A stretch of 11,761 bases of DNA from Candidatus Zhuqueibacterota bacterium RBG_16_48_16 (lineage in GTDB: Bacteria > Zhuqueibacterota > Zhuqueibacteria > Residuimicrobiales > Sediminimicrobiaceae), in contig METF01000202.1 of NCBI GenBank assembly GCA_001771235.1, positions 1 to 11,761 of the forward strand, given 5' to 3'. The translations under genes were made by a program, and so were the position numbers. The notes under the pieces were generated by a model, which was not told the DNA's origin, ran no database searches, and saw only the letters and a program-made list of their open reading frames with translations. This document shows, in pieces, positions 9,101 through 11,761 of the stretch; position 1 is the first letter of the stretch, and every line of letters starts with the position of its first letter.

Positions 9101-9523
9101 GTTGGCGATGAATTATCGATAACATTTCATAAGCCATTCACCGCACGAGACAAGTATCAATTCACAACCGCCGGCCCGAAAATAGATAAAGAATTGGCCA
9201 AAGGTCAAATAGACAATATCAAGGTCGTTCCAAATCCTTACGTTGTCACCAACTCCTGGGAGCCACTGAATCCCTATTCCAACGGACGTGGACCGCGGGA
9301 ACTGCATTTTATTCATCTGCCACCGAAATGTACCATTAGAATCTTTAGTGTTCGCGGACAATTGGTGACCACCCTGGAACATGACGCTGAATTATGGGAC
9401 GGCACTGAGATTTGGGACATGCTCACCAAAGATGAGCTGGATATTGCTTACGGCATTTATGTCTACCATGTGGAGGCTGAAGGTATCGGACAAAAAATTG
9501 GCAAGTTTGCGGTGATTAAATGA
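6164..9523 (+). CDS. Large secreted multidomain protein with T9SS-like C-terminal sorting tail
   Basis: An 1119-residue exported protein I cannot name. AAGGAG at 6152-6157 supports the ATG at 6164 (a second ATG follows directly). A signal peptide (LFIFFVLILICHTGLYA, 7-23) is followed by Gln, not a lipobox Cys, so it is not a SusD-type lipoprotein. The N-terminal half is rich in Trp/Tyr/Gly and carries three acidic calcium-type loops: DSIDNDGDG (312-320), DDNLNGIIDE (390-399) and DDDVDNDGD (441-449). A fibronectin-III-like domain spans about 585-724 (GRVTLYWDD, FEGYRIYRST, FTYYYAVTSYD). The last about 100 residues contain VVPNPY, TIRIFSVRGQLV and AYGIYVYHVEA...KIGKFAVIK, matching the layout of T9SS type A sorting domains. 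It follows the receptor (with the E2 cassette between) and precedes a PorV-family gene, which suggests a surface ligand-binding or degradative partner exported by a T9SS-like route. No catalytic motif was recognised. Confidence 0.85.
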   Translation: MMRKHFLFIFFVLILICHTGLYAQMQGLHGDIVEQRNGVHSGNQFRVSFYNDGMIGGNQVPPDYFGEWPINSGTQYLRDGNIFVGSEVLDRDGLLKHIVSENPRNRPVGDPSAGDIGPNGENWTFLPLRGFANPDTNKIAMSKWKFSWPYFWPDKADDLLDAGWAGSWNGYFGKNVFNADEESYYVADDYANQEFNFYPDSTDANRRGLGIRLYFRGFQWSNALVEDALFVLYDLENIGTREYDKMVFGYKCGNNLGDTSTSGGDGNDDNGEYDKENDLAFLYDNDDIGAGGWTPVGYIGGAFLESPGNHFDSIDNDGDGMFGSGRIITEEMMLPKTLHVGDEIILTDYDTFVRERMSMPNDTIRVQYQDLVFKFWPGKEITEIPFNLVDDNLNGIIDESNGATIGTPPNEISTYLYVGLKCVDYFTGEGLDNPLLDEQRDDDVDNDGDWNIRTDDLGADGVAFTGDPGEADGQPTSGEPHFDKTDIDETDMLGLTSFTLYFWPDIPRSNDELVWEAIRPGYFDDLLQNNNTELLYGSGYFPMKPGQIERFSMGIILGEDRDDFYQNAYWVAKAYNENYNFSKAPYVPTLTGVPGDGRVTLYWDDFAEQSEDPITGKDFEGYRIYRSTDPGWNDMKGITDGQGSVTYRKPLAQFDLINEYSGYALTPIKGVQFWLGEDTGIRHAFVDTTVQNGFTYYYAVTSYDRGDPLASIPPSECSKFVSISTSGEIDKGSNVAIVRPEAPAAGFVQADFDSSIIKKLPGTKASGAVNYKIIDPMSIKDNNTYQIVFEDSLAEMLPMTKNFSIINTTTGDVLVKRSTLFNDGDEVPVTDGFRISFQGNPAEFVFDEENSGWNRPGVYAPTLRVFNYRTQPVELLAADFKIVIGEVGMDTSTTYFRGTAEIPAIPVNFKVVNLFSNEKIKFALRDLDVVEGEEGKFTAYTSGRRIDELILLSGTSTDTVKAGWQISLTDVNGDSLPPEVGDELSITFHKPFTARDKYQFTTAGPKIDKELAKGQIDNIKVVPNPYVVTNSWEPLNPYSNGRGPRELHFIHLPPKCTIRIFSVRGQLVTTLEHDAELWDGTEIWDMLTKDELDIAYGIYVYHVEAEGIGQKIGKFAVIK

Positions 9524-9681
9524 AGTTTTTGCCACAAAGTCACGAAGGCACTCAGGAACATAAAAAATTGTTTCGACTAGATTTTTTGGACGTCGTTCCT
9601 GATCTTCAATGCCGATTAGTTTTTATTCTCAGGAAAACCTTGGCGAACCTTCGTGTCTTAGAGTCTTCGTGGCAGGAACTT
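9523..9681. repeat. Dispersed inverted-repeat element E3 (gene-less)
   Basis: Terminal inverted arms AAGTTTTTGCCACAAAG (9523-9539) and its complement at 9665-9681 match at 14 of 17 bases. Inside, the left arm (9539-9568) and right arm (9639-9673) match the corresponding arms of element E1 (24 of 30 and 30 of 35 bases, same orientation). About 70 bases (9570-9638) lie between the arms here and are absent from E1. The element begins on the last base of the preceding gene's TGA stop and fills most of the space before the PorV-family gene. It contains no gene, although the frame from 9520 happens to stay open through it. Confidence 0.75.
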
Positions 9682-9726
9682 GAACAGCCAGGTTTCAGCT
9701 TGACATTAAGTTTGAACAGTGCTAGC

Positions 9727-9732
9727 GAGGAG
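9727..9732 (+). promoter_or_regulatory. Ribosome-binding site that fixes the PorV-family start
   Basis: GAGGAG lies six bases upstream of ATG 9739, which opens a clean signal peptide (MKKIIIILLVLNIPLSAQ). This decides against the longer in-frame start at 9520, whose first 73 codons are translated repeat element E3. Confidence 0.85.
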
Positions 9733-9738
9733 AAGAGA

Positions 9739-10749
9739 ATGAAAAAGATCATCATAATTCTGTTGGTGCTAAATATACCATTATCCGCCCAGGAGGTCTC
9801 CAAAGTCGGGACAACGGCGGCGGGTTTTTTGAATGTCGACGTCGGCTCACGTGCCGTTGGTATGGGAGGCGCCTTTGCAGCCGTGGCTGCGGATGTCTCG
9901 GCGAGTTACTGGAACCCTGCCGGTATAGCCCGTCTGGATAAAGCCGAAGCCATGTTCTGCAATGCCCGTTGGATCGCCGATCTTGCTTACAACTATGCGG
10001 CTGTGGCAATACCATTTGGCAACGTCGGCACGGTCGGCATCAATGCCGCTTTTTTGAGCATGGATGAAATGGAGCGCACCACCATTGCTCAACCGGATGG
10101 CACGGGCGAAACTTTTGACGCCGGAAGTTATGCCTTTGGACTCGGTTACGCTCGCAATTTGACCGATCGTTTTTCCATCGGCTTTAATGTCAAATACATT
10201 CATGAAGAAATCTATCACAGCAGCGCCAACGGCATTGCCTTTGATGTGGGCACCCTGTTCGACACCCAGCTCAAGGGCTTGAGAATCGGCATGAGCATAG
10301 CCAATTACGGCACCAAGATGCAGATGGGTGGCCGCGATATGCTTGCCCAGGTGGATGTCGATCCATTGGTTTCCGGCAACAATGCCAATATCAACGCCAA
10401 TCTGCAAACGGATGCCTACGATCTTCCCCTGATGTTCCGCGTGGGGGTGTCGATGGATGTGCTCAAGGGCGCGGCGAATAGTCATTTCCTCGTGTCGGCA
10501 GATGCATTGCATCCGAATGATGACGTGGAATATGTGAACGTGGGCGGCGAATATATCTGGAATCAGATGTTTTCCCTGCGCGCAGGCTACAAGTCACTAT
10601 TTGCCCGGGACTCGCAGGGAGGATTAAGCCTCGGCGGTGGTTTGCAGTATAAAGTGGCAGGAATGGCCACCGTGCTCGTTGATTATGCCTGGCTAGATTT
10701 TGGATTGTTGAATGATGTTCAGATGTTCACTATCGGATTGGCATTTTGA
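9739..10749 (+). CDS. PorV/PorQ-family outer-membrane beta-barrel protein
   Basis: A 336-residue outer-membrane protein of the PorV/PorQ (UPF0164-like) family. In Porphyromonas and Flavobacterium, PorV (LptO) binds T9SS substrates by their C-terminal domain and shuttles them to the attachment complex. Here I infer the same kind of service for the adjacent 1119-residue protein. A signal peptide with cleavage after SAQ (about residue 18) is followed by the family hallmark block: AAGFLNVDVGSRAVGMGGAF (27-46) and, after SYW, NPAGIARL (59-66). The remainder alternates polar and hydrophobic residues with frequent Gly/Tyr/Phe and ends MFTIGLAF, a terminal-Phe barrel signature. A start at 9520 would add 73 residues encoded by repeat DNA and bury the signal peptide, so I reject it. 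It is the last gene of the plus-strand module; a hairpin lies 60 bases downstream. Confidence 0.88.
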   Translation: MKKIIIILLVLNIPLSAQEVSKVGTTAAGFLNVDVGSRAVGMGGAFAAVAADVSASYWNPAGIARLDKAEAMFCNARWIADLAYNYAAVAIPFGNVGTVGINAAFLSMDEMERTTIAQPDGTGETFDAGSYAFGLGYARNLTDRFSIGFNVKYIHEEIYHSSANGIAFDVGTLFDTQLKGLRIGMSIANYGTKMQMGGRDMLAQVDVDPLVSGNNANINANLQTDAYDLPLMFRVGVSMDVLKGAANSHFLVSADALHPNDDVEYVNVGGEYIWNQMFSLRAGYKSLFARDSQGGLSLGGGLQYKVAGMATVLVDYAWLDFGLLNDVQMFTIGLAF

Positions 10750-10809
10750 ATCCGTTTCATAAAAAGAGAATGTCATTCAGGAGGAATCCTTGTCTTGCAG
10801 GAAGTAAAA

Positions 10810-10850
10810 ATTTACAAGGTAACCTTCTCAAAGAAGGTTACCTTGTAAAT
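10810..10850. terminator. Perfect 19-bp hairpin, probable terminator between convergent genes
   Basis: ATTTACAAGGTAACCTTCT (10810-10828) and its exact complement (10832-10850) are separated by a 3-base loop (CAA). It lies between the rightward PorV-family gene and the leftward small membrane-protein gene. Read on the minus strand the stem is followed by a T run (AAATTTTTAC), giving an intrinsic-terminator layout for the leftward gene; on the plus strand no T run follows. The stem is A+T-rich but its perfection over 19 pairs is striking. It could instead be a small repeat-family palindrome. Confidence 0.65.
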
Positions 10851-10877
10851 CACCATGAGTCGGCCCCATGAACCGAA

Positions 10878-10944
10878 AATTACACGAATACTCATTTCGT
10901 TATTTCCGATGAAGCAATGGATGAAAATTCGTGAGATTCGTGAG
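10878..10944. repeat. ATTCGTG repeat cluster (E4)
   Basis: AATTACACGAAT (10878-10889) is an inverted partner of ATTCGTGAGATT (10927-10938) with 10 of 12 bases matching, and ATTCGTGAG is perfectly duplicated in tandem at 10927-10935 and 10936-10944. This is a different block vocabulary from E1-E3 and may be a second family of short intergenic repeats. Support is modest because the arms are short. Confidence 0.45.
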
Positions 10945-11009
10945 TCATTCAAAAAAGAATGCTGTGTTATATAAAGTTGAAAAAAGGTTGTTGACTTGCT
11001 ATTTGCTGC

Positions 11010-11303
11010 TTATTTAGCTGAAGTTGCCTTGACCGATTTTAATAAATCTACCATGATAATCAGCAATGATAAACAGCCAAGAATCGCGGGTATGATATAT
11101 ACTTCTTCGTACTTCACGCCTCCAAACCAGTGTCCAAAAATTGGAGAGCCCAGTCGTGCACCAATCCAACCGAAGATCACCTTAGAAATGAATGAATTAA
11201 GGCCCGGTCTTGCATAGTATTTAACTCCAAAATGCAGAACCGCTGAGACAACAACACTGATCACCAGTAAAATGACAAAACTGATAAAATTAATTCCTAT
11301 CAT
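11010..11303 (-). CDS. Small inner-membrane protein, GlsB/YeaQ/YmgE-like
   Basis: A 97-residue integral membrane protein of unknown function, read from ATG 11303. GGGAGGG at 11311-11317 lies seven bases upstream of that ATG, whereas an in-frame TTG at 11309 would be only one base from it. Hydrophobic segments appear at about residues 4-23 (INFISFVILLVISVVVSAVL), 39-56 (SKVIFGWIGARLGSPIFG region) and 68-86 (EVYIIPAILGCLSLLIIMVDL region), giving about three membrane spans. The glycine-rich central stretch (FGWIGARLGSPIFGHWFGG) resembles transglycosylase-associated/GlsB-type proteins, linked to envelope stress in some bacteria, but the match is distant. It is isolated, convergent with the PorV-family gene and divergent from the gene at 11460, and bracketed by a 17-bp inverted repeat. 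It is more A+T-rich than the large genes. Confidence 0.75.
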   Translation of the reverse strand: MIGINFISFVILLVISVVVSAVLHFGVKYYARPGLNSFISKVIFGWIGARLGSPIFGHWFGGVKYEEVYIIPAILGCLSLLIIMVDLLKSVKATSAK

Positions 11304-11310
11304 CTTCAAT

Positions 11311-11317
11311 CCCTCCC
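11311..11317 (-). promoter_or_regulatory. Ribosome-binding site that fixes the small membrane-protein start
   Basis: GGGAGGG on the minus strand lies seven bases before ATG 11303, normal spacing, and only one base before the alternative TTG at 11309. This sets the start at the ATG. Confidence 0.75.
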
Positions 11318-11335
11318 TTCTTAGCTTAAAGTTTG

Positions 11336-11366
11336 ATTATAACACAGCATTCTTGATTGCATTCAA
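11336..11366 (-). promoter_or_regulatory. Candidate extended -10 promoter for the small membrane-protein gene
   Basis: On the minus strand TGTTATAAT forms an extended -10 (TATAAT at 11341-11336), with TTGAAT (11366-11361) 19 bases upstream as a weak -35. It lies about 33 bases before the start codon. The -10 and spacer coincide with the right 17-bp inverted arm. The consensus is the general sigma-70 one; FCB bacteria may use other spacing or sequence, so this is tentative. Confidence 0.45.
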
Positions 11367-11401
11367 GCTAAAATGGACGCAAATATTGATAAGTGTACAA
11401 A

Positions 11402-11417
11402 ATTTTATTCATAAAAT
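11402..11417. promoter_or_regulatory. Operator-like palindrome upstream of the partial right-end gene
   Basis: ATTTTAT-TC-ATAAAAT is a perfect 7-bp inverted repeat with a 2-base centre, ending 42 bases before the ATG at 11460, where a regulator could act. A+T-rich palindromes arise easily by chance here. Confidence 0.25.
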
Positions 11418-11459
11418 CAAATTTATCTTTCATCTTTTCTCATGATCCACAGGATAACA

Positions 11460-11761
11460 ATGAAATTTCCAGTTTCTTGCAACACGCTTTTAGCTCTTCT
11501 CATACCACTGGTCGCTTTGGCAAATTCCCCCAGGACCACGAAGAATCTCGAGGGAAACGCGGCACCGGTCGCCGACATCTTCTTTAGCCACGAGCGCGGC
11601 TTTTACGATCAAAGTTTTATGCTTGTGCTTGCACCAACCACAGAAGGCGCGAAAATCCATTATACGACGGACGGCAGCGAGCCAAAGGACGTCATCGGCG
11701 GAGCCAGTTTACTTTATAACGCTCCGATTTCGATCACCACGACAACGTGTATTCGCGCAAA
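11460..11761 (+). CDS. Secreted protein with chitobiase/FN3-associated-type domain, N-terminal part (runs off right edge)
   Basis: One hundred codons of an exported protein are present. ATG 11460 has AGGA at 11451-11454, five bases upstream. A signal peptide (TLLALLIPLVALA, hydrophobic 9-21, cleavage probably after ALA) leads to a beta-sandwich with the signature FFSHERGFYDQSFMLVLAPT (about 42-61) and AKIHYTTDGSEP (65-76), ending at ITTTTCIRA. The IxYTTDGSEP motif and the closing T-x-IRA are typical of the chitobiase/beta-hexosaminidase C-terminal and FN3-associated domains. An N-terminal domain of this kind preceded by RGFYD is common in secreted CotH-kinase-like and lamin-tail-containing proteins, so the missing part may be of that type. 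That extension is inference; only the domain is seen. Confidence 0.75.
   Translation, partial: MKFPVSCNTLLALLIPLVALANSPRTTKNLEGNAAPVADIFFSHERGFYDQSFMLVLAPTTEGAKIHYTTDGSEPKDVIGGASLLYNAPISITTTTCIRA

Larger units (their letters stand above)
10955..11354. mobile_element. Candidate 400-bp inverted-repeat unit enclosing the small membrane-protein gene
   Basis: A perfect 17-bp inverted repeat, AAGAATGCTGTGTTATA at 10955-10971 and its complement at 11338-11354, brackets the leftward small membrane-protein gene. Just outside, CATTCAA occurs in direct orientation at 10946-10952 and 11360-11366, compatible with a target-site duplication though spaced two and five bases from the arms. A 17-bp perfect match in so small an interval is very unlikely by chance. 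The right arm also contains most of the gene's best promoter candidate, so a duplicated regulatory segment is an alternative to a mobile unit. There is no transposase inside. Confidence 0.45.

Noticed and set aside
9847..10512. Minus-strand 221-codon frame opposite the PorV-family gene
   Set aside because: The plus strand clearly encodes a PorV/PorQ barrel with signal peptide; the antisense frame has no recognisable features.
2562..10749. A classical SusC/SusD polysaccharide-utilisation locus
   Set aside because: The protein after the receptor has no lipobox cysteine and no SusD-like helical repeats, and no glycan-degrading enzyme is seen in the window.
10759..10795. GTCATTCAGGAGGAATCC stretch as a ribosome-binding site for a short gene starting TTG
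   Set aside because: The frame ends after five codons; the stretch may be a remnant of a dispersed GTCATTC-type repeat, but a single copy here cannot support that.

Overview
The window looks like a chromosomal segment of an uncultured or poorly studied bacterium of the FCB group (Bacteroidota/Calditrichota/KSB1-type relatives). Three things point there. The carAB genes are of the type resembling eukaryotic CAD that is common in that group. There is a TonB-dependent receptor with an N-terminal carboxypeptidase-regulatory-like domain. There is also a large secreted protein with a type IX secretion (T9SS)-like C-terminal tail next to a PorV/PorQ-family outer-membrane protein. The exact phylum cannot be fixed from sequence reading alone.

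Layout. Positions 1-2018 (minus strand) hold carB (N-terminal 316 codons only, running off the left edge) and carA, overlapping by one base; together they make carbamoyl phosphate for pyrimidine and arginine synthesis. Positions 2019-2561 are an A+T-rich divergent intergenic region containing a short dispersed repeat (element E1). Positions 2562-10749 (plus strand) hold three large envelope genes in one direction: a TonB-dependent receptor, a 1119-residue secreted multidomain protein, and a PorV/PorQ-family beta-barrel. They read as a module in which the receptor imports a ligand, the secreted protein is exported by a T9SS-like route and binds at the surface, and the PorV-like protein acts as export shuttle or anchor. 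That reading is inference. Both junctions of the trio are occupied by repeat DNA. The first holds a GxxExxY-family (PD-(D/E)XK-fold) gene between inverted repeats (E2, 5613-6134). The second holds a gene-less inverted-repeat element (E3, 9523-9681) related to E1.

Positions 10750-11459 are convergent/divergent spacer around a small minus-strand membrane-protein gene (GlsB/YeaQ-like). The spacer holds a perfect 19-bp hairpin, a small ATTCGTG repeat cluster, and a 17-bp perfect inverted repeat that brackets the membrane-protein gene in an exactly 400-bp unit. From 11460 a new plus-strand gene begins and runs off the right edge. It encodes a signal peptide and a chitobiase/FN3-associated-type beta-sandwich domain of the kind seen at the N-termini of CotH-kinase-like and other secreted proteins.

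The most interesting theme is the set of short inverted-repeat units occupying almost every intergenic space. One carries a nuclease-fold gene and at least two related ones do not, which resembles an autonomous/non-autonomous mobile family. The second theme is the receptor/cargo/PorV module.
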